DNA of 24,497 nt from Acidimicrobiaceae bacterium (GTDB lineage: Bacteria > Actinomycetota > Acidimicrobiia > Acidimicrobiales > Bog-793), in contig DAIDIA010000214.1 of NCBI GenBank assembly GCA_027459565.1, positions 1 through 24,497 on the forward strand. The letters run 5' to 3'. The stretch's first letter is position 1. Every line of letters begins with the position of its first letter. The notes under the pieces are model-generated. The model was not told where the DNA came from, made no database searches, and worked only from the letters and a program-made list of their open reading frames with translations. Below are positions 8,742 to 17,961 of the stretch, piece by piece. The position numbers and the translations under genes were made by a program.

Positions 8742-9848
8742 ATGGCTCCACAGCGCGAGTGGTTCGAAAAGGACTATTACAAGGTGCTCGGCGTCTCGTC
8801 GGAGGCGACCGAGAAGGAGATCACGCGCGCGTACCGCAAGCTTGCGAAGCAGTACCACCCGGACGCGAACCCCGGTACCGAGGATCGTTTCAAGGAGGTC
8901 TCTGCCGCGTACGACGTGCTTGGAGACGCGGCAAAGCGCAAGGAGTACGACGAGGTCCGCAGGATGGGCCCCGCGGCCGCGGGATTCGGTGGCGCCGGCT
9001 ACGGCGCGCACAACGCGGGCGGCTTCAATTTCAACGTTGAGGATCTCGGAGATCTCTTCGGTGGCGTCTTTCGCCAGGGTGGCTCGCGACGGCGCGCGGG
9101 ATCTCCCGCACAGCGTGGCGCGGATCTCGAGGCTCGGCTGCACCTCTCGTTCGATGAATCGGTCGAGGGTCTCGTCACGACGGTCAACGTGGCGAGCAAC
9201 GTCACCTGTCCCACCTGTTCGGGATCGGGCTCGAAGCCGGGCACGACGCCGGTCGTCTGTCCGGTGTGTGGCGGCTCCGGAGTGACCAATGACAACCAGG
9301 GCCTGTTCTCTTTGTCGACACCATGTGCGGAATGTCACGGCCGCGGGACCAAGGTCGTCGATCCCTGCCTTACCTGTTTTGGCACCGGCGCGATCCGAAA
9401 GGACCGTCAGGTCAAGGTCCGCATTCCCGCCGGAGTCAGCGATGGACAGAGAATCCGGATCAAGGGTCGCGGTGAACCCGGCAAGAACGGAGGACCTGCT
9501 GGGGATCTCTTCGTGATGGTGAGTGTCGCGGCGCACCCGCTCTTTGGAAGGCGTGGCCGCGACCTGACGCTCGTCGTACCCGTCACCTTCACCGAGGCGA
9601 CGCTTGGCGCGCAGATCACCGTTCCGTCGCTGAACGGTCCGGTCACGCTCAAGGTTCCCGCGGGAACCAAGAGCGGGAAGACCTTCCGGGTGCGCGGACG
9701 CGGCATGCATCAGGGTTCGCACCAGGGAGACCTTCTCGTCACCGTTGAGGTCGACGTGCCGAAACATCTCACCGACGCACAGCGCGAGGCGATCGAGGCG
9801 CTCGGCAAGACCATGCCGGGCGATCTGCGCTCGCACCTGGGAGCGTGA
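8742..9848 (+). CDS. dnaJ: Co-chaperone DnaJ (type I Hsp40)
   Basis: A 368-residue DnaJ that delivers clients to DnaK and stimulates its ATPase. The J domain covers about 10-75 with HPD at 39-41, followed by a Gly/Phe-rich linker. Four CxxCxGxG zinc repeats start at residues 156, 173, 195 and 209, and the C-terminal client-binding domain is complete. All zinc ligands are present. The ATG lies nine bases after grpE, with GGGAAG five bases upstream. Its end is contiguous with hspR. Confidence 0.97.
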   Translation: MAPQREWFEKDYYKVLGVSSEATEKEITRAYRKLAKQYHPDANPGTEDRFKEVSAAYDVLGDAAKRKEYDEVRRMGPAAAGFGGAGYGAHNAGGFNFNVEDLGDLFGGVFRQGGSRRRAGSPAQRGADLEARLHLSFDESVEGLVTTVNVASNVTCPTCSGSGSKPGTTPVVCPVCGGSGVTNDNQGLFSLSTPCAECHGRGTKVVDPCLTCFGTGAIRKDRQVKVRIPAGVSDGQRIRIKGRGEPGKNGGPAGDLFVMVSVAAHPLFGRRGRDLTLVVPVTFTEATLGAQITVPSLNGPVTLKVPAGTKSGKTFRVRGRGMHQGSHQGDLLVTVEVDVPKHLTDAQREAIEALGKTMPGDLRSHLGA

Positions 9849-9853
9849 ACGTC

Positions 9854-10243
9854 ATGACGTCGGAGCGCAAGGTGACGCACACCCAGATGACCTATGTCAT
9901 CTCCGTCGCGGCAGAGCGTGCGGGAGTGCACCCCCAGACACTGCGTATCTACGAGCGCAAGGGTCTCTTGGAGCCCGGGCGCACACCCGGTGGTTCGCGC
10001 CGTTACAGCGATGAGGACATCGCCCAGATGGCCCACATCCAAGAGCTCACGGGTCAGGGGATCAATCTTGAGGGTGTCCGCAGGATCCTCGCGCTTGAGG
10101 CACAGATCGAAAAGGTGCGCCAACAACTCAATGACGCGCTCGAGCTCGCGCGCGAGACCGTCGAGGCGACGCACCGTCAGTACCGGCGCGATCTCGTTCC
10201 ACTCCGCTCCGACCGTCTGCCGGTCAGAAGGTGGACGCGATGA
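9854..10243 (+). CDS. hspR: HspR, MerR-family heat-shock repressor
   Basis: A 129-residue repressor. The MerR-type helix-turn-helix spans about 12-75 (VISVAAERAGVHPQTLRIYERKGLLEP, given here as a position guide only), followed by a helix rich in Glu/Gln. The C-terminal end, LVPLRSDRLPVRRWTR, resembles the mycobacterial HspR tail. I chose the ATG at 9854 because GGGAG lies ten bases upstream. A GTG at 9845 overlaps the dnaJ stop but would leave that site only one base away. It should bind the HAIR element at 6146-6166, controlling its own operon including clpB. Confidence 0.93.
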   Translation: MTSERKVTHTQMTYVISVAAERAGVHPQTLRIYERKGLLEPGRTPGGSRRYSDEDIAQMAHIQELTGQGINLEGVRRILALEAQIEKVRQQLNDALELARETVEATHRQYRRDLVPLRSDRLPVRRWTR

Positions 10244-10276
10244 ACGTCGCTCGGGCAATGAGATAAGGAGGATCAC

Positions 10277-12766
10277 ATGGCACTCGATCCGAATCGCTGG
10301 ACACTCAAGACCCAAGAGGCCTTCCAGGAGGCGACGCGCCTCGCCGAGACGCTGAAGAACGCCGAGGTCACGCCGTGGCACATGCTGATGGCGGCGCTCA
10401 ACCAGGAGGGCGGAGTCACCATCCCGATCCTCGACCGACTCGGCATCGAACCACTCGCCGCTCGGAATCACATCAACGATGAACTCGGCTCGCTCGGGAA
10501 GGTCTACGGGTCTGCACCCCCTGGGCTGTCAAGGACCCTGCTGACCGCGTTCGAACGCGCGGAAGAGGCCCAGCGTGAGATGGGTGACGAGTACCTGTCG
10601 GTGGAGCACCTTCTGCTTGCGCTTGCCGACGAACTCGAGGTGAGCCGCGACAAGATGCTCGTGGCGCTGCGCGAGGTGCGCGGCGCGCATCGGGTGACGA
10701 CCCAGAACCCCGAGGAGTCCTATCAGTCCCTCGAGCGTTACGGCCGCGACCTCACCGACCTTGCGCGACGGGGCAAGCTCGACCCGGTGATTGGCCGCGA
10801 CGAGGAGATCCGACGCGTCATCCAGGTGCTCTCGCGTCGCACGAAGAACAACCCGGTCCTCATCGGTGAACCGGGCGTGGGCAAGACCGCGATCGTCGAG
10901 GGCCTCGCCAACCGCATCGTCGAAGGCGATGTTCCCGAGGGGCTCCGGAACAAGCGCGTGATCGCGCTCGATCTGTCGGCGATGGTCGCTGGGGCGAAGT
11001 ACAGAGGTGAATTCGAGGAGCGGCTGCGGGCGGTGTTGAAAGAGATCACCGAATCGGAGGGACAGGTCATCACCTTTCTCGACGAGGTGCACACGATCGT
11101 CGGCGCCGGAGCGGCCGAGGGCGCGCTTGATGCGGGAAACATCATCAAGCCGATGCTGTCGCGCGGCGAACTGCGCATGATCGGTGCGACGACGCTCGAC
11201 GAGTATCGCAAGAACATCGAGAAGGACGCGGCCCTCGAACGGCGGTTCCAGCCGGTCTACGTCGGACCGCCGTCGGTCGACGACACCGTTGCCATCCTCC
11301 GTGGATTGAAAGAGCGCTACGAGGTACACCACGGCGTGCGGATTCAGGACGCGGCCCTCGTCGCGGCCGCCGTGCTCTCGGACCGGTACGTCTCGGGCCG
11401 TTTCCTGCCGGACAAGGCGATCGATCTCGTCGACGAGGCCGCGAGCAAGCTGCGGATCGAAATCGACTCGATGCCGACCGAGATCGACATCATCACCCGG
11501 CGCGCGCGCCAGCTCGAAATCGAGAGGGTCGCGCTCGCGAAGGAGACGGATCCCTCGTCGAAGGCGCGCCTTGACAAGATCGACGAAGAGCTCGCGAACC
11601 TGCGTGAGCAGGAGACGGCGATGACTGTCCACTGGCAGTCCGAGCGCGATGCGATCATGGCGATCCGCGAGCGCAAGGAGCGTCTGGAGTCGCGCCGGGG
11701 GGACGCGGAGCGCTTTGAAAGAGACGGCAATCTCGGCGCCTCGGCGGAGATTCGCTACGGCGAGCTGCCCGTTCTTGAACAGGAGATCGTCGCCGCGACA
11801 AAACGACTGGCCGACCTTCAAGAGCACCAGAAGATGCTCAAGGAGGAGGTCGACGCGGAGGACATCGCCGAGGTGGTCTCCCGATGGACCAGCGTACCGA
11901 TCAGCCGCCTCATGCAGGGTGAGGTGCAAAAGCTCATCCACATGGAAGATGTGCTCCGCGAGCGCGTGGTCGGCCAGGACGAGGCCGTCCAGAGGGTGTC
12001 GAATGCCATCCGCCGGTCGCGCGCGGGCCTTTCGGATCCCAATCGCCCGATTGGATCGTTCCTCTTCCTCGGACCGACCGGTGTCGGGAAGACCGAACTC
12101 GCGCGTTCACTCGCCGAGTTCCTCTTCGACGACGACAAGTCGATGGTGCGGATCGACATGGGCGAGTACCAGGAGAAGCACGCCGTCGCAAGGCTCGTCG
12201 GCGCTCCTCCGGGGTACGTCGGATACGACGAGGGCGGCCAGCTCACCGAGGCGGTTCGGCGCCGTCCCTATTCCGTGGTGCTGCTCGACGAGATCGAGAA
12301 GGCGCATGCCGATGTGTTCAACATCTTGTTGCAGGTGCTCGATGACGGGCGACTCACGGACGGCCATGGCCGGACCGTTGATTTCACGAACTCTGTCTTG
12401 GTGATGACCTCGAATCTCAAGGGTGAGCCGAGTGACTTCTTCAAGCCGGAGTTCGTCAACCGGATCGACGAGATCGTTAGATTCCGCGCCCTTGACCGAG
12501 CGGACCTCTCGCGCATCGTCGAGATTCAGCTGAAACAGCTCGAGAGGCGACTGTCCGAGCGCGGACTCGCGCTTCAGGTTTCGCCTGCGGCGAAGGAACT
12601 CCTCGCGGAACTCGGATACGACCCGGATTTCGGAGCCCGTCCGCTTCGCAGGGTCATCCAGCGCGAGATCGGCGACGCGCTCGCCCTCGCGCTCTTGAAT
12701 GGCCAGTTCCCCGAGGGAACCGCAGTTCATGTCGACGCGCTCGACGGCAAGTTTGTCATTGCCTGA
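10277..12766 (+). CDS. clpB: Disaggregase ClpB (Hsp100)
   Basis: An 829-residue AAA+ hexameric disaggregase that works with DnaK. It has an N-domain (about 1-145), NBD1 with Walker A GEPGVGKT (197-204), a coiled-coil middle domain (about 395-520) needed for contact with DnaK, and NBD2 with GPTGVGKT (599-606). The IGF-type ClpP loop is absent, as in ClpB. The protein is about 30 residues shorter than the usual 860. Part of the loss is between the sensor segment MTSNL and the arginine-finger region PEFVNRID, where only about eight residues remain. AAGGAGG six bases before the ATG is a strong start. Being 33 bp after hspR, it joins the dnaK operon, whereas many actinobacteria place clpB elsewhere. 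Confidence 0.97.
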   Translation: MALDPNRWTLKTQEAFQEATRLAETLKNAEVTPWHMLMAALNQEGGVTIPILDRLGIEPLAARNHINDELGSLGKVYGSAPPGLSRTLLTAFERAEEAQREMGDEYLSVEHLLLALADELEVSRDKMLVALREVRGAHRVTTQNPEESYQSLERYGRDLTDLARRGKLDPVIGRDEEIRRVIQVLSRRTKNNPVLIGEPGVGKTAIVEGLANRIVEGDVPEGLRNKRVIALDLSAMVAGAKYRGEFEERLRAVLKEITESEGQVITFLDEVHTIVGAGAAEGALDAGNIIKPMLSRGELRMIGATTLDEYRKNIEKDAALERRFQPVYVGPPSVDDTVAILRGLKERYEVHHGVRIQDAALVAAAVLSDRYVSGRFLPDKAIDLVDEAASKLRIEIDSMPTEIDIITRRARQLEIERVALAKETDPSSKARLDKIDEELANLREQETAMTVHWQSERDAIMAIRERKERLESRRGDAERFERDGNLGASAEIRYGELPVLEQEIVAATKRLADLQEHQKMLKEEVDAEDIAEVVSRWTSVPISRLMQGEVQKLIHMEDVLRERVVGQDEAVQRVSNAIRRSRAGLSDPNRPIGSFLFLGPTGVGKTELARSLAEFLFDDDKSMVRIDMGEYQEKHAVARLVGAPPGYVGYDEGGQLTEAVRRRPYSVVLLDEIEKAHADVFNILLQVLDDGRLTDGHGRTVDFTNSVLVMTSNLKGEPSDFFKPEFVNRIDEIVRFRALDRADLSRIVEIQLKQLERRLSERGLALQVSPAAKELLAELGYDPDFGARPLRRVIQREIGDALALALLNGQFPEGTAVHVDALDGKFVIA

Positions 12767-12932
12767 TCGGGGCCCCGGGGTGGCACCCGGTGGCATGGGT
12801 GAATCGTTGCGAGAGTGTGAAATAAGCGGGCGCGGGAGCAGATCGGGCTCGCGTATGTGGGCCGACGAACTACGTTTGTAGGGTACATCTCGCCCCGGGG
12901 CTGCCCGTGGCTGACGAACCGGAGGGAGTCTC

Positions 12933-14213
12933 GTGCCCGCGACCGTGGTGGTCGGAACACAGTGGGGTGACGAGGGGAAGGGAAAGCTCACCGACCTTCT
13001 CGCCAAGGACATGCGCCTGGTGGTTCGCTATCAGGGTGGCCACAATGCCGGCCACACGATCGTCGTCGATGGCGAGAGCTTTGCCCTGCAGCTGATCCCA
13101 AGCGGAGTCCTCTATTCGCACACCGTGCCGGTGATCGGCAACGGTGTCGTTGTCGACCCCGCGGTCTTGCTCGCGGAGTGCGACATGCTCGAGTCGCGTG
13201 GCGTGGACACCAGCCGGCTTGTCGTCTCCGGCAACGCGCACCTCATCATGCCGTACCACTATGAGATCGATCGCGCGACCGAACGGGCACTGGGAAAGAA
13301 CAAGCTCGGAACCACCAAGCGCGGCATCGGTCCCGCCTATGCCGACAAGGCGGCTCGCATCGGGCTTCGCGTGCAGGACCTGCTCGACGAGAAGATCTTC
13401 CTCGAGAAGCTCGATGTTGCCGTGCGCGAGAAGAACGCGGTGCTCGCGAAGGTCTACAACCGGCTCGCGCTCGACCGCGACGAGATCGCCGACCTCTATC
13501 TCCATCAGCTCGCGCCGCGCATCTCCCCGATGATCGGGGACACCGTCAGTCTCGTCCACGAGGCCCTCGAGGCTGGAGAGAACCTCATGCTCGAGGGCGC
13601 GCAGGCAACCTTCCTCGACCTTGACCACGGAACCTATCCCTTTGTCACCTCCTCCAACCCGACCGCTGGCGGAGCATGCGTCGGCACGGGAATCGGCCCC
13701 CGTGACATCTCGCGGGTCGTCGGGATCTCGAAGGCCTACGTCACGCGCGTCGGTTCCGGACCATTCCCGACGGAGGTCGACGGCGAGCTCGCGGATCTCC
13801 TCGTCGACCGGGGCCGCGAGTACGGCACGAACACCGGACGGCGGCGTCGTCCAGGATGGATGGACGTCGTCATGTTGCGCCAGGCGGCACGGCTCAACTC
13901 ACTCTCGGAGATCGCGCTGACCAAGCTCGATGTCCTCTCCGAGCTCGAGACGGTGAAGGTCTGCGTCGGATATCGCGTCGATGGGGAGCGGCTCTCCCGG
14001 GTGCCCTATCACCAGTCGGTGCAGCATCGCGTCGAGCCGATCTACGAGGAGCTTCCGGGATGGCAGGACGACCTCTCGGGCGCGACGACGCTTGAGGACC
14101 TTCCCAAGGCGGCGCGCAACTACGTGGAATGCATCGAATCGCACGCGGGTGTTCCGGTCAGTTATGTCGGTGTCGGCCCGGGCCGCGAGCAGTACGTGCG
14201 CTTTAGCCAATGA
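12933..14213 (+). CDS. purA: Adenylosuccinate synthetase
   Basis: A 426-residue enzyme joining IMP and aspartate with GTP, the first step from IMP to AMP. The P-loop-like GTQWGDEGKGK (8-18) with D13 and the catalytic H41 in GGHNAGHT match E. coli numbering. The length is standard and all signature blocks are present. The GTG start has GGAGGGAG just upstream. The 166 bp after clpB contain no gene and no clear terminator; a possible -10 (TAGGGT) lies about 50 bp before the start, so the gene may have its own promoter or rely on read-through. Its TGA overlaps the purD ATG. Confidence 0.97.
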   Translation: MPATVVVGTQWGDEGKGKLTDLLAKDMRLVVRYQGGHNAGHTIVVDGESFALQLIPSGVLYSHTVPVIGNGVVVDPAVLLAECDMLESRGVDTSRLVVSGNAHLIMPYHYEIDRATERALGKNKLGTTKRGIGPAYADKAARIGLRVQDLLDEKIFLEKLDVAVREKNAVLAKVYNRLALDRDEIADLYLHQLAPRISPMIGDTVSLVHEALEAGENLMLEGAQATFLDLDHGTYPFVTSSNPTAGGACVGTGIGPRDISRVVGISKAYVTRVGSGPFPTEVDGELADLLVDRGREYGTNTGRRRRPGWMDVVMLRQAARLNSLSEIALTKLDVLSELETVKVCVGYRVDGERLSRVPYHQSVQHRVEPIYEELPGWQDDLSGATTLEDLPKAARNYVECIESHAGVPVSYVGVGPGREQYVRFSQ

Positions 14214-15475
14214 TCGTTGGGGTAGTCGGGTCGGGCGCGCGCGAACACGCGATCGCCACGGCGCTCGCGAGGACGGCGGAGGTGGTCGTCACTCCGGGAA
14301 ATCCCGGGATGCCGGGGCAGTCCGATGAGGGCCATACCATCCGTTGCGTCGATGTGGACCCTGAGGATCTCTCGGCCGACCTGGTGGTGATCGGACCCGA
14401 GGCTCCGCTCGTCGACGGATTGGCGGATCGGTTGCGCGCGAAGGGTCTCCCGGTCTTTGGGCCGGGCGCAAGCGGGGCGCGTCTCGAGGGCTCGAAGGCG
14501 TTCATGAAAGACCTTGTCGCCCGCGCGAAGGTTCCCAGCGCGCGCTACGGGACCTTTGACGACGCGGTTCGTGCCGAGCGCTTTCTCGAGACGCTCGACG
14601 GCGGGTACGTCATCAAGACGGACGGGCTCGCAGCGGGCAAGGGAGTGCTCGTGACGCGCGACATCGGCGAGGCGAGACGAGACATCCGGGACAAGCTCTC
14701 GGGCGTATCCTTTGGCGATGCGGGCCGCCGCGTGGTGATCGAGGAGGCGATGACAGGGCCCGAGGTTTCGTTGCTGGTGCTCTGTTCGAACACGGAGGCC
14801 GTCGCCCTTCCCGCAGCGCAGGACTTCAAGCGAATCCTCGACAATGACGAGGGTCCCAATACCGGCGGCATGGGCGCCTACTCCCCGGTGCCTGTGGCCT
14901 CTGACGAGGTCGTGGAGCTGATCATGGAGAGGATCGTCCACCCAACGCTCCTGCAGCTTGCGAGCGAGGGGATCGATTATCGCGGGGTGCTCTACGCCGG
15001 TTGCATGCTCACGCCCGAGGGACCGAAGCTGATCGAGTACAACATCCGATTCGGTGACCCCGAGGCCGAGGTCGTGCTGCCTCGGATCACCAGCGACTTT
15101 GCCGAACTCTGTCTGGCGGTCGCCAACGGCGACCGCCTCAGCCCACCGACGATCTCTCCGCAGGCAGCGGTGTGCGTGGTGCTCGCGGCGCACGGCTATC
15201 CGGGGGCGGTGCGCTCGGGAGACCGTATCGAGGGCCTCGAGAAAACCGATACGGTCGAAGGTGTGAGGGTCTTCCACGCCGGGACGCGCCATGACGCGCA
15301 GGGCCATCTCGTGACCGCGGGCGGTCGGGTGCTGTGTGTGAGCGCCATGGGCAGTGATCTCGTCCGTGCTCGCGAGCGGGCCTACGAGGCTGCCGCTCTG
15401 ATCTCCTTCGATGGAGTCCAATACCGCCGCGACATCGCCGCTCTGGCGACCCAGACGTCACCGAAACCACGATAA
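14210..15475 (+). CDS. purD: Phosphoribosylamine-glycine ligase (GAR synthetase)
   Basis: A 421-residue ATP-grasp enzyme for the second step of purine synthesis, from phosphoribosylamine and glycine to GAR. The N-terminus VGSGAREHAIA and the ATP-grasp blocks GYVIKTDGLAAGKGVLV, EDNDEGPNTGGMGAYSP-like DNDEGPNTGGMGAYSP and NIRFGDPEAEVVLPR are intact. The ATG overlaps the purA stop (ATGA) and there is no separate ribosome binding site, so coupling to purA is likely. The purB start follows ten bases after the stop. Confidence 0.97.
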   Translation: MIVGVVGSGAREHAIATALARTAEVVVTPGNPGMPGQSDEGHTIRCVDVDPEDLSADLVVIGPEAPLVDGLADRLRAKGLPVFGPGASGARLEGSKAFMKDLVARAKVPSARYGTFDDAVRAERFLETLDGGYVIKTDGLAAGKGVLVTRDIGEARRDIRDKLSGVSFGDAGRRVVIEEAMTGPEVSLLVLCSNTEAVALPAAQDFKRILDNDEGPNTGGMGAYSPVPVASDEVVELIMERIVHPTLLQLASEGIDYRGVLYAGCMLTPEGPKLIEYNIRFGDPEAEVVLPRITSDFAELCLAVANGDRLSPPTISPQAAVCVVLAAHGYPGAVRSGDRIEGLEKTDTVEGVRVFHAGTRHDAQGHLVTAGGRVLCVSAMGSDLVRARERAYEAAALISFDGVQYRRDIAALATQTSPKPR

Positions 15476-15485
15476 GGACAGCGAC

Positions 15486-16814
15486 GTGATCCCCCGATAC
15501 TCATTGCCGGAAATGGCCGAACTCTTCAGCGACGAGGCGCGATTCGCGAAGTGGCTCGAAATCGAGCTGTTGACGGTCGAGGCCTGGTCAAACCTCGGTG
15601 TCCTTCCCGCGCACTACGGCGCGGCCGTCCGGGCGAGGGCGCCGCGCATCGATGCGGATTTTGTCGCGCGCGTTGCCGAGCGCGAACGCGTCACCGATCA
15701 CGACGTCGCCGCGTTTGTAGATATCACCCAGGAGGCGATCGGTGCCCCCGAGGGATCGTTCATCCACCACGGGTTGACGTCGACCGATGTCGTCGACACC
15801 GCATTGAGCGCGACGCTGGTTGCGTCGGCGGACCTTTTGATCCTTGCCGCGAGCGATCTCATCTCCGCCTTGAAGCGACGTGCGCTCGAGCATGCGAAGA
15901 CCCCCTCGCTTGGACGTACGCACGGCATGCACGCCGAGCCGACCACCTTCGGGGTGAAGCTTGCGCTCTATTGCCTTCAGGTGGACCGGGATCGCACCCG
16001 GCTGCAAAGGGCGCGTGCGGCCATCGCGGTGGGGAAGCTCTCGGGAGCCGTCGGCACCTATTCGAACATCGATCCTGCGATCGAGGATTACGTGTGCAAG
16101 GCGATGGGACTGACGCCGGTTCCCGCCACCCAGGTGCTCTCGCGCGATCGCCACGCCGAGTATCTCTACGCCTGTGCCTCGGTGGGCGCCACGGTGGAGG
16201 CGCTGGCGACGGAGCTTCGCCATCTGCAGCGCAGCGAGGTCGCCGAGACCGAGGAGCCCTTCGGCGCGGGCCAGAAGGGATCCTCCGCGATGCCGCACAA
16301 GCGCAATCCGATCACCGCGGAGCGACTGGTCGGAATGGCGCGGGTCCTGCGCGGTTATCTGGTCTCGGGACTCGAGGACGTTGCGCTCTGGCACGAGCGC
16401 GACATCTCCCACTCGAGTGTCGAACGCATTGTCCTTCCCGATGCGAGCCTTCTCGCCTACTACGTGATGCGTCGGATGACGCGACTCATCGACGGGCTCG
16501 TCGTGTATTCGGACCGTATGCGCGAGAACCTCCTCGTTGGCTCCTACGGGCTGGTTTTCAGCCAGCCGGTGCTCCTCGCCCTCGTGGCTTCGGGCTGCAC
16601 CAGGGATCAGGCGTACCGCATCGTGCAGCGCGATGCGCGAGCGGCATTCGAGGCGCGGAGCCCATTTCGCGCGGTGCTCGAGTCCGATGCCGAACTGATC
16701 GAGGCGCTCGGGAAGGATCAGGTGGCCGGAGTTCTCGACGAGGCATTTGATCTTGAACGCGCGTTGCGTTATACCCATCGCACTATCGATGCACTAGAGG
16801 AGGTTAAGGGTTGA
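15486..16814 (+). CDS. purB: Adenylosuccinate lyase
   Basis: A 442-residue enzyme of the fumarase/aspartase superfamily. It acts twice in the pathway, on SAICAR and on adenylosuccinate, each time releasing fumarate. Catalytic features are TDHDVAAF in the N-terminal domain, H146 in GRTHGMHAEPTTFG, and the signature loop GSSAMPHKRNP near residues 265-275. The frame is open for 25 codons upstream, but the GTG at 15486 has AAGGA eight bases ahead and gives the usual N-terminus (IPRYSLPEMAELF). Its stop shares a base with the purC ATG. Confidence 0.96.
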   Translation: MIPRYSLPEMAELFSDEARFAKWLEIELLTVEAWSNLGVLPAHYGAAVRARAPRIDADFVARVAERERVTDHDVAAFVDITQEAIGAPEGSFIHHGLTSTDVVDTALSATLVASADLLILAASDLISALKRRALEHAKTPSLGRTHGMHAEPTTFGVKLALYCLQVDRDRTRLQRARAAIAVGKLSGAVGTYSNIDPAIEDYVCKAMGLTPVPATQVLSRDRHAEYLYACASVGATVEALATELRHLQRSEVAETEEPFGAGQKGSSAMPHKRNPITAERLVGMARVLRGYLVSGLEDVALWHERDISHSSVERIVLPDASLLAYYVMRRMTRLIDGLVVYSDRMRENLLVGSYGLVFSQPVLLALVASGCTRDQAYRIVQRDARAAFEARSPFRAVLESDAELIEALGKDQVAGVLDEAFDLERALRYTHRTIDALEEVKG

Positions 16815-17704
16815 TGTTGGAGCGACTCTATTCGGGCAAGGTACGTGACATCTACGCGGCTGGCGAGGATCAACTCCTCATGGTCGCCTCGGATCGCATC
16901 TCGGCCTTTGACGTTGTCTTCGCCGAGCCGATTCCGGACAAGGGAAGGGTGCTCACGGCGATGACCGATTTTTGGGATGAGTTGCTCGGCCACATCGCCC
17001 CGACGCACCTCATCACCACCGATCCCTCGAAGTTCCCCGTCGGTTCAGATGAGATCGAAGGCGTCGCCGGCAGGGCAATGTTGGTGCGACGCGCCGAGAT
17101 GCTTCCGATTGAATGCATAGTGCGCGGGTACCTCTCTGGCTCGGCCTGGAAGGAGTACCAGACGACGGGTACGGTGCACAACAGTCCGATGCCCAAGGGA
17201 CTGCGCGAATCGGCTCAGCTTCCCGAACCGATCTTCACGCCCTCGACCAAGGCAAAGGAGGGCCACGACATCAACATCTCCTATGCCGAGGCCGCTGAGC
17301 TCGTCGGCGAAGCGGTGGCAGCGAGTGCGCGTGACATCTGCCTCGATGCCTACAACACCGCGGCAAAACGCGCCCTCGATCGCGGCATCGTCATCGCGGA
17401 CACGAAGTTCGAGCTGGGATTCATCGACGGCGAGCTCGCGATCTGTGATGAGATCCTCACGCCGGACTCCTCGAGGTTCTGGTCAGCCGACGAGGTCATC
17501 GAGGGCAAGGCGCCGCCCTCGTATGACAAGCAGCCGGTGCGCGACTGGGCGGAGTCGACGGGTTGGGACAAGGCCTCTCGCCCGCCGGCGATTCCCGCGG
17601 AGGTGATCTCCGCGACCCGCGAGCGTTACATCAGAGCCTATGAGACTCTCTCGGATCGCAGGTTCGCCGATTGGTGGGACGGAAAGGGCGGAGATGCTCG
17701 ATGA
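16814..17704 (+). CDS. purC: SAICAR synthetase
   Basis: A 296-residue ligase joining CAIR and aspartate with ATP. This is the long form typical of actinobacteria and eukaryote-like lineages, with YSGKVRDIY near the N-terminus, RGYLSGSAWKEY, IFTPSTKAKEGHDINIS and IVIADTKFELG. I chose the ATG that overlaps the purB TGA by one base; a TTG three bases earlier is possible but less likely. GAGGAGG and AAGGG lie upstream inside purB. The 3' end overlaps purS. Confidence 0.96.
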   Translation: MLERLYSGKVRDIYAAGEDQLLMVASDRISAFDVVFAEPIPDKGRVLTAMTDFWDELLGHIAPTHLITTDPSKFPVGSDEIEGVAGRAMLVRRAEMLPIECIVRGYLSGSAWKEYQTTGTVHNSPMPKGLRESAQLPEPIFTPSTKAKEGHDINISYAEAAELVGEAVAASARDICLDAYNTAAKRALDRGIVIADTKFELGFIDGELAICDEILTPDSSRFWSADEVIEGKAPPSYDKQPVRDWAESTGWDKASRPPAIPAEVISATRERYIRAYETLSDRRFADWWDGKGGDAR

Positions 17705-17961
17705 ACTTTGACGTCAGCGTGCTGGTGCGGGGTGTTGAGGGAATCGCCGATCCCGAGGGTCGCACGATCGAGCGCGCGTTGGGCGTTCTCGGATTCCCGG
17801 GAGCCTCAGCCGTACGCGTCGGAAAGATCATCAACTTCTCCCTTGCCGCCGACGATCTTGCGAGCGCTCGGTCGGAGGTCGTGGAGATGTGTGACCGACT
17901 TCTCGCGAACCCCGTCATCGAGCGTTATGACATCACGATAAATACAGCACCTGCGTCATGA
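17701..17961 (+). CDS. purS: FGAM synthase subunit PurS
   Basis: An 86-residue protein that bridges PurQ and PurL in the three-part FGAM synthase. Recognisable features are the N-terminal FDVSVLVRGVEGIADPEGRTI, ALGVLGFP, the VRVGKII strand and the terminal LLANPVIERYDI. The ATG overlaps the purC TGA (ATGA). The frame stays open for ten codons upstream, inside purC, but that extension (GRKGRRCS) is not part of the family. The stop overlaps the purQ ATG in the same way. Confidence 0.95.
   Translation: MNFDVSVLVRGVEGIADPEGRTIERALGVLGFPGASAVRVGKIINFSLAADDLASARSEVVEMCDRLLANPVIERYDITINTAPAS

Noticed and set aside
12773..12805. Possible terminator after clpB
   Set aside because: CCGGG-N6-CCCGG gives only a 5-bp stem without a U-tract, too weak to call.
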